A stretch of 64,000 nt of DNA from Setoptus koraiensis (Eukaryota; Arthropoda). The notes under the pieces were generated by a model. The model was not told the origin of the DNA, did not search any database, and worked only from the letters and a program-made list of their open reading frames with translations. The stretch lies in the NCBI GenBank assembly GCA_048013815.1, contig CM106586.1:23250001-23314000 (forward strand), in the 5' to 3' direction. Each line of letters opens with the position of its first letter. Position 1 is the first letter of the stretch. The position numbers and the translations under genes were made by a program. Positions 22,601-34,916 of this stretch are shown in pieces.

Positions 22601-25458
22601 CAAATTGAATTACCACTGCAATCTATTCTATCACTGGCAGCAGTTGTGTGGTTGTTGTTGTTGTTGTTGTGCGTTTGCAACAAATAACCATCATCACCCA
22701 TCACAGCATTGTTGTTGACGTTCAACGAGTGCCGCTTGATAAAGTTGTCATGGTGATTAATCATCGCTATTGAATTGGACCGATATTGCTGGTGACCTTG
22801 ATGGATGGATCGCGGCGAGTCGAAATAATCGCCAAGACCGACCATTGATGGATCGCGGATAAACGCACTGTTATTTTGGCGTTGGTGCTGCTGCCTCTGC
22901 TGTTGTTGTTGCTGGTGTAGTTGTTGTTGGTGCAGTTGCTGTTGTTGTGGGTGCAGTTGCTGGTGCAGTTGCAGCGGATCAATGGCGGATGAATGGTGCG
23001 CGGCGGCCAGCTCCAGGGGAACCTCCAATCTGGAAATATGCGACATGTTAAACAGCAGATCGTTTTGTCGTCGCTGCTGCTGCTCCCGTTCTCGCTGTTG
23101 TTGTTGCTGTTGTTGCTGTTGTAGTTGTTGCTGCTGTAGTTGTTGTTGCTGCTGTAATTGTTGTTGCGCAATAACCAGCGAATCACTATTGTTGTCTGTG
23201 TCGTCTGCGCAAATCAGGGAAGCAGGTGAAACGCGCAAACGAAGGTCGCCAGATTTCATAAGGTTTCGTTGTTGTGTTTGTTGTTGTTGCTGCTGTTGTA
23301 TTTGCAGTTGCATTGAATAATTGTTGTTGCCACCGTTGTTGATGTTGTTGTTGGTGCTGCTGTCGTTGCCGTTGTTGTTGAATGTGGCAGAATTGTCAGT
23401 CAATAAACCTGCGCCTGCATCATTTTTTGCGTGCAAATCGGCCAGCTTGCCGCCACCGATTGTCAGTGGATTGTTGTTTGCAGTGGCGGCCATTTGCTGC
23501 TGATAGCGATCCGATTGGCCCAAATCGTTGTAGCAAAAGCGGGACGACGACAGCATGCTCGTTATCGTGTTTGAGCCGCTCTGATTGCGCAATTGCTGCT
23601 GCTGTTGCTGCTGGATGGCCACATTTACGCTACGTCTATCACCTGTGGTGGCGGTTGTTGTCGTTGCTCTGTTGGCGCTCACAATCTGCGACTGATGCAC
23701 CTGACGCAATTGATTCAACAGCAACTCAATCTGATACAGCTCCTTCGTGACCTCTATGTACTCGTGTCTGGTCATCATGATGCTATTAGCGTTATTATTT
23801 GGCATTTGTTTATTGAATGATGCAATCATCAAATTATTATTATCACGTTGCCTGCTGCTGTCAATTGTGGCAAGCTGCGACTCGATGCTGCTGCCCGGTG
23901 CCGCTCCGATTGACGACCACGCAATAGAGAGCTGGGACTCGATGCGAGCTATGCGCTCAGTTAGATCTAAGGCATTATTTTGGCTTGACTGGCCGGCCAA
24001 ATTTGTTTGTTTTTGTTGGTGCTGTTGCTGCAAATTGTTGCAGTTGGCCCTTGTTGTTGCTGTTGTTGTTTTCATGATCACAGAGTCCCTTAACTCACTT
24101 AATGGTTGCAAATGATGGCCGGTAAGACATGTGGACAATTGCTGCTGCTGCTGGTGCGGTTGAGGTGGCGCTTGTGAATTAATGGTCGTTGTTGGTGTGG
24201 CAGACGAGTGGTCGTCGTCATCACATAATATTGTGGCACTTGTCACATTGTAATCACTATTATTCTTGCTGGCTGGATAATGGAGCTGATGAGACGAACG
24301 CGCATCATTGTAATAACGGCAATAATGCTGGTCGTGCTGCCCGCTCGTGCAATTATCATTATCGAATTGATCAAAACTCTTAAAACATTGCGACTGGCTA
24401 GACAAGGTTGCTGCTATTCGGTGGCGCCTACGATCACTCAAATACTGGTCGTGGGCACCGTGATACGGGGACCCCTCGCCCGATTGCAAGTGGCGCCTGT
24501 TCATGGCGCCACTGGCACCGGTTACTCGGTCGGGCGCAGACGATGGCCGGCTGCTGGGCTGGCCGCTTGCAGCGGCCGGACAAAAATCTTGGCCGCCGCT
24601 GTTGTTGTTGCTGTTGTTGGTCGGCCTCATCACCGCGGTTCGATGATGTAAAACTGAAGGCAAAACTCGCTGTGAATGGTGCTTGATCAATTGTCTTTGG
24701 TTTATTGTGCAACAGGAAGCGTTAATTGAGTGGGGCTCGTCGTCGTCGTCGTCTGCTTTTATTTCCTCAATTGTTTTGTTTGTGCGACAGTGGTTGTTGT
24801 TGTTGTGCTCTATATCACATGATTCAGACCAATTTAACGGGCTATCACTCAGCAATGCCCTGTCCATACTGCCGTCATTGGCGTCATAATCGTGCTGGCC
24901 GGCGGCGTACGATCCAACGGGGTACGACGCTGGACTGACCGTTTGTCTGTCGGCCAACATCCAGCTCTTTTGTCGTTGTTGCTGGTCTCTGTCGCTGTCA
25001 TTATTGTCTGACGCCTCCATGGACAACCTCTGAGATAGATGCTGCTGCTGCCTGTGTCGTCTGTCTAGGCTCATTTGAATATTGTCCAACAGATCGAGCG
25101 CGTTTGTCAGTCGGGCGTCTTGAGCGTGCTGAAGCTGCAAGCCTGTGCGATGCTGGCCCGATCTCATCTCGTAATCCATTCGGTCGTTGGCAATCTCTTC
25201 TCGTTGTCGCTGCTGCTGCTGCTGGTGTGAGGCCGCTGTTACGCAACTTAAATCAGCGTCGGACAATTGAGCCGCAAAGGCCTGGCTGGCCGTCTGGCGA
25301 TGCGGACAAGTGCTATTCGCTTGTTGTTGAAGATTATTTATAGAATTGGAGAATTGCGACGACGATCCGTCTATACAATCACAACAATTGCTCGCCATCT
25401 TATCGTCAGGTGGCGCTCGCAACAAGCGATAGCCGCCGAATTGGTCGGCGGTGTTCAT
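16684..25458 (-). CDS. unc-13: Giant Q/N-rich exon, probable alternative N-terminus of unc-13
   Basis: An uninterrupted frame of 2962 codons from Met at 25458 (its own stop is at 16570). It is almost wholly disordered: many poly-Gln tracts coded by mixed CAA/CAG, Asn, Ser, His and acidic runs, one poly-Ala run near residue 2175, and short helical stretches near 496-526 (RIARIESQL), 563-590 (KELYQIELLLNQLRQV) and 1865-1900 (YQKLQSLVEQLDKSYHELL). No catalytic domain is seen. The end reads VPKQAKTKWLAAA and meets a phase-0 donor (GCG/GTCAGT at 16683). AKTKWLAA resembles Munc13 AKANWLRAFNKV, and phase 0 fits the shared exon at 11822, giving a 4180-residue isoform. Same strand and position inside the unc-13 intron support this. 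Alternatively it is a separate nested gene. That it is coding is likely; the linkage is inference. Confidence 0.62.
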
Positions 25459-25766
25459 GTTGTTACTGTTGTTGTTGTTGTAAATATCTGATCAATACTG
25501 ATAGGTTTTATATTCATGTCTGCTAGTGTGGCATCGTTACGTAATACGAAATAATAGCTTGCGTCTTGCTCGCTCTTGCTGCTGATGCTTCGACTTGCCG
25601 CTGGCCTCATTATTCGTGCTGATGATATGAGAGTGTCGATATTTGAGTTTCTGGTCGGTTCTCGGTTCTTGTTGCGTCTTGTTTTCATAAATATTTTCAG
25701 TGGGTCAGTTCGGTGTCTTGGTGTCGTCGGGTCATGGATTTCTCGATGTTTTTCAACGGAAATCTC

Positions 25767-25821
25767 TCACCGCTCTCGTAGAGTGAACGGATTTTTTTCA
25801 CCGCTCTCGTGGAGTGATCGG
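25767..25821. repeat. Short tandem duplication, about 31-bp period
   Basis: TCACCGCTCTCGTAGAGTGA (25767-25786) recurs as TCACCGCTCTCGTGGAGTGA (25798-25817) with a T-rich spacer. It lies about 310-360 bp upstream of the start codon of the 2925-codon exon, so it may be in that isoform's 5' untranslated or promoter region. Confidence 0.75.
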
Positions 25822-26482
25822 TGTAACGCGAGACATTCTCACAGTGGCTACATATATAATTGCTTGTCGCTCTGGGAAAAAAAATGTGTCAACTTTGCAC
25901 CACTGAATGACCGCTGTCCGTGGACAGGTGTCGTGTTAAATGGATTGCTGTTGGTGTTGTTTTGGATTATTTATTCACTGCAAGCTGGTGAGAGCTGAGC
26001 GCAAAACCGGTGCCGTCGCCGTTATCGTCGTCAACGAGACAAGCTTAGCGGCCGGCAGCAAACGTGCTGTTGCGACTATTCGAGACTGTTGTTGTTGTTG
26101 TTGTTGTTGCTGGTGCTGTTGCTGTTGTGACGACATGTGATGACGACAACAACAATTTTGTAACTAATTTATAGTTTGGCTCTGGTGCGCGTCTACACAA
26201 ACACATTATAAACAAATGTATATGTGATATTTGGTGATACACACAAACTCTCACACACACACACACACAAACACTCGGCGTGCAACGGGAACGCGCGCGC
26301 GGGGCCTCAACTTAATAAATGATCGCAACTCTCGGCGCCTAGCGACGTTTGCGCCTCTTTGCCGCTATGAACGGGTGAGTGTGCTTGTTAGTGTAACGGT
26401 TTGGTCGTTTTGTTTGCGTGTCGCTCTTTGCTACATAGTACTGTACTCGAGAGTGTTCTTTATGCTGTCTGTCTCGTTGCTA

Positions 26483-26611
26483 CTTGTTTATTTTGCCGTT
26501 GCTTGTTTATTTCGGCGTTGGCTGGTTGTTTCAGCGTCGCTTGTTTATTTCAGAGTCGCTTGTTTATTTCAACGTGGTCGCTTGTTTATTTCAACGTGGT
26601 CGCTGGCTCGC
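26483..26611. repeat. Irregular tandem array containing CTTGTTTATTT
   Basis: Five copies of CTTGTTTATT at about 26483, 26502, 26540, 26559 and 26581, plus one decayed copy near 26522, are spaced 19-22 bp apart by GC-rich linkers (CAACGTGGTCG and variants). Each copy contains TGTTTAT, which fits the forkhead consensus TRTTTRY. The array is about 1.0-1.15 kb upstream of the 2925-codon exon. Confidence 0.75.
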
Positions 26612-26852
26612 TTGTTGATGCAATTATACACGTATCATCACCATCATCATCACGGTGGCAAGTTGGGGCCGAGCCAGCAAAAGCGGGCCACACAGATAGA
26701 AAAATAATTTATACTAGCCAACACACGGGCACACTAGTTGTATTAGCCCTAAAAAGCAAAAGCTGAATAAACGCGCCCGGCTGGTGAATTATTTTCAAAA
26801 TTTGCTGCTGGCTCGCCGCCACTGCCACTGCTGCTGCCGCCACTGCGCCCTC

Positions 26853-26884
26853 CCGAGTTACCGAGTTACCGAGTTGCCGAGTTG
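26853..26884. repeat. 8-bp tandem repeat, four units
   Basis: CCGAGTTA twice followed by CCGAGTTG twice, in exact register. No associated gene was seen. Confidence 0.85.
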
Positions 26885-29800
26885 CCCCGTTGTCCGGGGT
26901 TCAGTTCACGCTATTACGCAACATTGACAATATCCAGCAAATTGGCGCTACCGTAACGAGGCCCCCTCAGTTGCGGGCCCCAAATGGGAGAGAGTTTGCG
27001 CAAACAGCGCGAACGCAAGCGCATTGGTATGGATCGCCAGCACCGGGCCGGCTTTACCTATACACATTGAGTAAATTTTGCGTACGTCTGTCTGTCTATC
27101 ACAGACAGTCTATGTGTTTGCGTGCTGGCGCTCGAGTCGCATTTGGGGCCCCCAGCAGCCAGCTTGGCCGGCCGGCCAGTCAGCAGGCGGTGCGCATTAG
27201 CTGGCTGGCGAGCCTGTCAGCATCAGTATCCATGCCAACCAATGAGCGAGAAACTACGCGACTATATTAAAATATCCCTTCGTTTCGTTAAATGAACAGA
27301 CACGAAAGCAATTTCGTGTCATGGGAGCCCGACGAGTTATCAGCATGCAATCGCATGTTTGCCAATGTGCAACTGTCGCTCTCATGTGCCAGCAATCATG
27401 CTATTGCCGTTATGCCGCTGGAATCTCATATCAAGTGATACGCGCCTACGAATCTTGCCACCGCCGCTCGGCCCCATCATCCCGGCCGCCGCCAATCTAG
27501 AATATGGCCCCGCGAATGGCTAGCACCGCGCTTATGGTCCAGATATATGCCGGCCAATCTGAATTGGAAATTGGTGTGCCTGTGCGCGAACGCGACACAA
27601 GAGCCAGTGTCGGTCACGAGGTCAATAATTCATCTCAACTGTCGCCATCTATGCCGACCAGCCGCCGAAGGCAAATAATCGGCCCGTCTAACGGCCGCGT
27701 TGACACCTCGACCCACATATAGTGTTACTGTTTTCGGCCGATGGGCCGATTGCGGTTATTTTTCGATACAACAGGATAAATATAAATACGGTATAAATAG
27801 CACGGGCGATAAATGTGCGCCGACAAAAAGCCGGCTCAACTTCCGCGGCCGCGTCGTGTGCACTGACCGCTGCACTGTGGTCAGTGCCAATTGGCACCAT
27901 ATGCTGGCTCCGGGCTGCGCCGGCCTCAAACTACGCCGGCTTCGGACGGGCCCCAGGCGCGGCTCGCATTACACGGGCTGGCTCGGTGGCGGGCCGGCTC
28001 GGTGGCGAGCCCGGCCGCCGGCAACTATGTTATCTCGGCCTAATAATAAACAATGATTAAATAAGGGCGACGACGACGACAAGATATTGCACAGTAGGCA
28101 TACGTGGCATCGTTAGCTCGCGGCGCCATTGTTTGTGTGGGATAACTGAAAAATAATGGACTCAGCCGGAATTCTGGCCAGTTGAGCGCTCATTTGCAAA
28201 AATTGGTCATTGTTGTGGCCAACCAGCGAGCTAACTGGCGGCACGGGCTCCTTTTTTGCAGCGCTCATTGTTTTTGAAGCTCATTAAAAATTCAAAGCAA
28301 CTAGTCGGCAATTATTATAGATTACAGTTGTTAGATTAGGGCGACATTTGTTTTGTTTGGCGCCACTTTTGCCCTGAACTCTTGCTTCGGTGCGCGCCGA
28401 TCGGCTACAGGGCATTTGTTGTTCGTTGTGCGGCGGTACTTGTGAGAATGCGCGCGTCAGGTCAATCGGTCGCTATCTATTTGGGGTATTTGGGTGCCCG
28501 AGCGCGAGCGCGTGTCCGCACCAGCGCCACTGGCAGAGCTGGTTGTTGTTGCGCAAGTTATGTCTGATTGTCACGCCATAAGTCGCTCGAAGGTCGAGCC
28601 ACGTGAGAAACAACAACAAGCCGACCACTAGCGGCCACTTGCGTGTATCATTATATCAGTCGGCGGCCAGATATGCGGACGAGCGGAAGTTTGCTCTGGT
28701 CATTATGGTCAGTTGGCTTGCAACAGTCTAATTGGTCACATTATTCTAACTGTTGTTGCCTCTGTCATTGTTGTTGTTGTGGCCTCTGTTGTCGTGGCCG
28801 CTGTTGTTGGTGCCACTGTTGTTGTTGTGGCCACTGTTGTGACTGTCAAGACAGACAGATAATGATCACAATAATCACGCGCGCCAATCAGCTGATGTTG
28901 ATTATCTAGATTGCGTCTGTGAGCGGTGTTGCGGCTGACGAGCTTGCCAACAACATTTGCAGTGGCACACACACACATCGTTTCGTTTGGTTTGCTTTTG
29001 ATCCGATTATTTCATTTCTGCCAACTATTTATAGCCACTGATTAAATTACCCGCCGCTTTACTCGCCAACGCGATTCGACGATATGATCCCGTTTGTTTG
29101 TTTGTGTGTGTGTGTGTGCGATCGCATCGAACGGGTCACCCCCAAACAGCCAAAACTGGGCCAGGCAGACAGGTGTAACTATCGGGGGCCCACAATGTAT
29201 TCGTCTCGTCTGGCTAACATCAGACGCATGAGATAGAATAATCAATGTCTGGTTGCCACTATTTATTTGCAGTCACCAGTCGCGCCGGTGCAAATTCTTC
29301 AATGGTTCAATGAGCATTACAATACGCCAGCAAACAGTCAATTTGTTGCCGCTACTTTATGCATGAGCCCATGGCACATATACCCTCACGGGCACCACCA
29401 CTGACACATCGTCGCGTTGTAGCCGGCTTTATGACGTAACCGATTCACACGGTGAGACACAAACCACCTATAACACACACTGCGTCGTTCCGTCTGCTTG
29501 TCAGTTTGATCGTCTGCTTGTTTGTTTGTTTGTTTATGTCTATTATCCGTAGCCCGTCAGACTTGAAAGAAAAATATCGCCAATATTAATATTTTGCCAT
29601 TGCGTTCGGCCAAACGCTGCCACGGAACAGAATCTCGCTGTTGCGCCCTGACGAGTGCACCAAAACACGGCAAAACACGGCAAAATACAGCGAAATGCAG
29701 CGAGATACGACGAAATGCAGCAAACACATACCGAATTCGCCAGTTGTAGGCGCGAGCTCGCTCCGCCACGGACAGCGCGCGAAAACACGGCACAGCAGAT

Positions 29801-32120
29801 AAATGGCGTGGAAGGGACCCCGCGTGAATTTGTTTTTTTGTCGTCTCAAATTGAATCGATCGCCGCGCCGTGACGCTCACAAATCTGTGTGTGTGTGTGT
29901 GCATCTGGAGAGCATCCATATCTTTTTATCGGGGCGCGTTTATGCGGTATCGCACACTCGTGATATATGGGCCAGGCTCCTTTGGGCGCCTAGCTGGCAA
30001 GAGGCGCCCCAAAAGGTCTCCAACAAGCGGCGATACAGTGGCGCCCTGCTGCCTGGACAGCGGCACTGCTGCGAGTGCGAGCGAGCAGCGGACACAGGTA
30101 AACAAGCAAGAAATAGATAGTCATACGAGTCGCACTTACGACGCAATTGTCACTGCCATTCGTCTACTGGGGCCCCACTTGGGCCCGACATTGCGCGAGG
30201 CTGTTAGTCATTGTGACTGTTAGCTACTATCAATTTGGAAATTGAATTAAGATGCACACGGGCCATAAAGGAAGGGGGGACAGGGGGGCACAGAGCCTCA
30301 GTTTGGTAACTGGTTGTAACTGGCAACTTTCATGGGTAGAGTGTTTTTTTAACAACATCAACAACAGAATGAACAAGCTCGCTGGCGTGCGCGCGTCTCG
30401 CCAACATTGGGCCGCTACTTTTTCCACACTTTTCCCGTTGTGTGACCTTGGCGCGGCTTGCCCGTGGCCGGCTAAGAGCACCGCCGAGACAAGTCGTCGG
30501 ATAAAGTCTTGATCCTTAGGTAGCTGGCTGCTGCAAGTAGTTAGTTGTTTGTTGTTGCGTGAGATGAGGACGAGCCGGCACGGGCACGGGCTCCGACGGG
30601 CCCCGAACCGGCCCCGAACTGGCCTCGAACTGGCTTCGAACTGGCGCTTTTGTGAGTGGGGCCCGTGCGCCCAGAGATGACGGTGTGTCTCTGGCGACGT
30701 GTTTCGAGCGCAGTTTCATTGTCTGTGCGCGACTTACATAATCGACCCAGCGAGCCAGTCAGTCACAGAGACGCAGAACAAGATCGGTCATTAGGAGAGA
30801 AACGAACGAACGAACGAACAGGGCGCAAGACGAAGAAGAAGAGGGGGCGCAGAAAAAAACTTTATCACAACAACATCCCGAACAACATTGCAAATAGGAT
30901 TGCTTGCGCGCGAAAAGCTTCGTCGGGAGCCGCCCGAACCTTGGGCCGACACACAGACACGGATAGTCATGCCCAGCTAGCCGGGCTGCCGGGAGCGGGC
31001 GGGCGCACGGGAAAACCCGGTGAGCAGTCAGTGGTCTTGACAACAACACTCCAAACTACGGACACTTAAAATTTTATCTGATCTAAGCTGATTTCATCTC
31101 GCTGCTGCTGCCGGCGGCGGCCTCAGTGGGACCGTCGCTTCGTTGGCGTTACACATTTTTGGTTTTAAATTCGATACAGTCACACATTAGGCGACGGGCA
31201 TATACAAAGTAGCGGCGCAAGACGACTTTTGCTACCTTTGCCCCATAAAGTTTTCTCTGGCTCTAGTTTTTCGAGCGGCGCTCGTTAGCCGGCGGGCGCG
31301 GGCGCAAAATAGTCGAAGAGAACACGACGGTGGGATAATTGTTCCATCTTTATGATTCTCGGGGCGCCCCCGTGAACTCATTTCGCACCGGCAACCATTA
31401 GGTGAGCCAATATCGCGCCCGAGGAATGCGCGCCGGCCATAAAACACCGGAGCGAATGCGAGCAAAGTCAGGCAATAATAACATGTCAGACGGATATATT
31501 TTTCAAGTGTGGCCCCGCAGTTCGCTGCCAATTACCGTGCGCGCGTCTATTTAGCGACAGCGACATCACGAAGGAGTGATTTCAATTGGAAACTTGAACA
31601 ACTTGGGCCGACTCGCGCGAGAGGATTTTGTGCCAATCTCAACGCGGGCGCGCGCTGGCTCACACTTGTGACATCGTGCGCCGATGTCATAAGTGGGTCG
31701 GCGGATCTTATTTTCATGTTTATTTGGCCAGCTTGCGAGTCGCGCAAGTTGCACTGGCCGAGGGCTAAGTGGGCCAACCAAGCTCGAACTGGCGACAAGC
31801 GGCTCAGGTGTGTGTGTGCCCGGAATTCGAAACTACTAATTTGAAAGAGATCGACTGATATATTTAAATTAGCTAGATTGACTCAAGTGCGCCAATTGCG
31901 CCAACTGACTGACTGGAATAACGAGCTGGCCGGGTGGGCGCAACCGGCCGCTGCACTTGTGTGTGACCAGCAGAAAAGGTTATGATGAAAAGTGGCGCCA
32001 CTAATTTAGTCCGGCAGTGCGTGCGTGCCGACGTAGCCCTTTCAGGTGTATCTGGCCGGCCCCAAATACATCAACGGCGGGCACGACGACAACAGCAACG
32101 GCAACAACAGCAGCAACAAC

Positions 32121-32215
32121 AACATAGTAGCAACAACAACATGGTAGCAACAACAACATGGTAGCAACAACAACATGGTAGCAACAACAACATGGTAGCA
32201 ACAACAACATAGTGG
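32121..32215. repeat. 17-bp minisatellite
   Basis: AACATGGTAGCAACAAC repeats with a 17-nt period from 32121 (unit starts 32121, 32138, 32155, 32172, 32189, 32206). The first and last units read AACATAGT. It follows directly on a CAACAG triplet-repeat stretch (32085-32120) and probably grew from it. Minus-strand frames through it read as Leu/Cys/Val-rich repeats and are not genes. Confidence 0.92.
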
Positions 32216-32332
32216 CTCAACGAGGCAGACAGGATACAATTCAATTATTGAAATGGTGGTACGCGTAAACTTATCAGGATCACCTTTCGCTCTCCACAGC
32301 CACCACCGCAGCAACTACCGCCGCACAACCGG

Positions 32333-32368
32333 CTACAACTGGCGCTACAACTGGCGCTACAACTGGCG
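32333..32368. repeat. 12-bp tandem repeat, three units
   Basis: CTACAACTGGCG occurs three times in exact tandem. A related 12-bp array (CGAACTGGCCTC-like, about four units) lies at 30604-30650. Confidence 0.9.
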
Positions 32369-34127
32369 CGGCCGTTCTAATTTTAGCGAGCCACCGCTGA
32401 GCTGGCAGCGTTTTTTCGCCCCATTCGGCCCGTTCGTGCTCGGCCGGCTGCCCGCTCGCTCAGGTAGTAACAGATAGCGGCGTTATCTGCGACCACCAGT
32501 GGGCACTTGCGAGCCTGCGAGGGCACGCAAGGGCATCTGCGGTGCCCGTGCGCGGCTGACCGACGGCGCGCTCCTCGGCGAGCGGCCCAGCAACGCCGGT
32601 GAGCCTGATTCGGCGTAAACTAACAAGGTGCGCACACAAAGTAAATGATTGAATTAGCTGGCCACAGGGGCGCCAGCGGCGCGCCCGCTGCGAGCCGCTG
32701 GCCGAACAGCGAGCGCGTTGTACAGCGCACAGAAACGGCGCGATCTTATCTGGGGCCCGCTCGAAGGCCGGCCGCTCGCTGAGCGAGGCCCGGCACGGCC
32801 GACGATAATTTGCCCATCAAGATTGCCCGCTTTGTGTGCCGGCCGGATAACAAGGCCGACTGAGAGTGTGTGCGCGTTCGTGTTGCCAGCCAAACAAGGG
32901 GCCCCGCTAAACGCACACGAAGCGGCAGTTGTAAGACACAAACTGGCGAAACAAGTTCGTGCGCTATAAACATTCACGACGAGTCGGGCATTTCGCGAGA
33001 ATTGCTTCGCTCGCTCGCTCGCTCACTCATTCACTGGCAATTTCCCTTATAATTGGAGTGGCACACACACACACACACACAACGCAAAAGCGCCAGTTTA
33101 AACAGCGCCTGAGACTAACGGGTTGTGCCGGCGGAAGGGCAACGCAGCGACAAAAATTTCCTCTGTGTTCCATCGTCACCCGATTGCGGCAGCGCCCTGA
33201 TTGCATCATTTTGTAGCCGGTGCGGCCCCGTTTATCGGGGGCCCGTGGCACTGGGTTGCGCGCTGCCGTGCCGGCCGAACATAAGCTGGTCTCGGTGGCG
33301 GGCTATCACAGTTGCTGAGATAAGAGTGCGCGTTGCGGCGCCAAGTAGCTCAAGAGGGCGAGCCTCAGACACCCCCGACTCGGCGTATGAATTCGAGCGC
33401 GTTGCATAAATTCAGCGAACGCCGCCACGGGCACAAGATATTATCTAATGCGCGCCCAAATATCGATTGGTTTGGCCCCAGCGCGTCGCTGTTGTTGCTG
33501 TTGTTGTTGTCTCTGTTGTTGTTGTTGCTTGCTCGCCCGGCAGAGCCGTTTCTCACGCTGGCAACGACTTGAGCTTTATTACCTTGCGCCGCGCGCGCGC
33601 GCGCGACACGCACCAGCCGGCGAGCCCGAGCGATCGGGCACTTGGAGCTTGTGGTGATGGTCGCAATAGCGACTACTTGAGAGCGCTGTCAATTATTGAG
33701 CGACCCTATGCGCCATTATATCACTTATATCTAGTGGCGCGCTCGTCGGTGCGCTCACTCAATGCGCCCCAAAAGCAATGGACCGTCCGTCGCTCGTGGG
33801 CATGAGCGCGGCCAGCCAGTTGTTCGTCAATTCGTCAGGCGAATAATCGCCGGATAATAATAACAGCAGCGTTGCTGAGACGGCAAAGACGAAATGTTAG
33901 ACAGACAATAAAAGGTTTGGGGCGCCATTCCATATCAATTATCGTGCGCCTCAGCGGAGGGCGCCCCCGCGCCGCCTGCCGCCTACTGCGAAGCCGAGTG
34001 TGTGTTTATATAGCCGGCGAGTTTATTTGTGGTTGCAGCCATCGACAATGGCCAACATATGGCCAAATCGGCGCAATGATGCGACACACGCGTCGCCCGA
34101 ATTTGTTGCGCGCGCCCCTAGGACACC

Positions 34128-34216
34128 AACGAGGCGCCCATAGACACCTAAGCAACGAGGCGCCCATAGACACCTGAGCAACGATGCGCCCATAGACGCC
34201 TAGGCAACGAGACGCG
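34128..34216. repeat. 26-bp minisatellite, 3.4 units
   Basis: Units beginning AACGAGGCGCCCATAGACAC start at 34128, 34154 and 34180, with a partial unit at 34206. The third unit differs by several substitutions. No gene is associated. Confidence 0.88.
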
Positions 34217-34818
34217 AGCCAGTGAGCGAAGTCGCTGCGGCAGCGTGCACAGTCGGCACAGACCATGTTTTATTTATTAGTTTTTATTTATTGGCTGGCA
34301 TCTATCAATCTGGCATGTTTTTGTGCATGACATTTAGACTGGCACGGTCTGCGTGTCGCTCGAACGCCAGTGTGTCGCGCCGACGCAACGGCGCACAACA
34401 AGCCCGTGACGGACAAATATTGGCCAATATTATCCGCGAGCCATTAAGCGCACTCAATCAACTTTTGTTGGCACCTTCGCTGCAGCCGGCGCAAATGGAG
34501 CGCTTCCGGTTGACACACTGCAGCGCAGGGTCATTAGCGAGCGGGCCAGGTGAAGCGCACAGAACGTGAAGAACATCAAAACAGAATCGATTCGAACAGA
34601 TAGTGCTCGACGGACAGTAACTGGAAATTTCCTGTTGGGAAAGAACCGCTCGCCGGAATTGCCAGAATTGGGGCCGCTCGCGTGCTTGGGGGCAATTGAT
34701 TAGTCTGATCAATTATGTCGCCACTCTACAAATTGAACAAACACTGTTAAATGGTAATTACCGGAGCGGGCGTGATTTGTTGCGCCGAAATATTGCCTGA
34801 CGCTGACATTACGCAGAT

Positions 34819-34860
34819 TGTTAACATTGGGTGAATGATGAAATGCACCCAATGTTAACA
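34819..34860. repeat. 15-bp perfect inverted repeat
   Basis: TGTTAACATTGGGTG (34819-34833) and CACCCAATGTTAACA (34846-34860) are exact reverse complements around a 12-nt loop. The pairing resumes further out with ATTAC/GTAAT (34808-34812 and 34869-34873). A second hairpin follows at 34891-34916. Confidence 0.9.
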
Positions 34861-34890
34861 TGCACTCTGTAATGGGTGCGACACGACATG

Positions 34891-34916
34891 GCGATATCAG
34901 TTATTAGTGATATCGC
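34891..34916. repeat. 9-bp inverted repeat
   Basis: GCGATATCA (34891-34899) and TGATATCGC (34908-34916) form perfect arms around an 8-nt loop, 31 bp after the preceding hairpin. Confidence 0.85.

Noticed and set aside
19424-23320. Poly-Cys, poly-Leu and poly-Val frames on the plus strand
   Set aside because: Antisense shadows of the poly-Gln tracts of the giant minus-strand exon.
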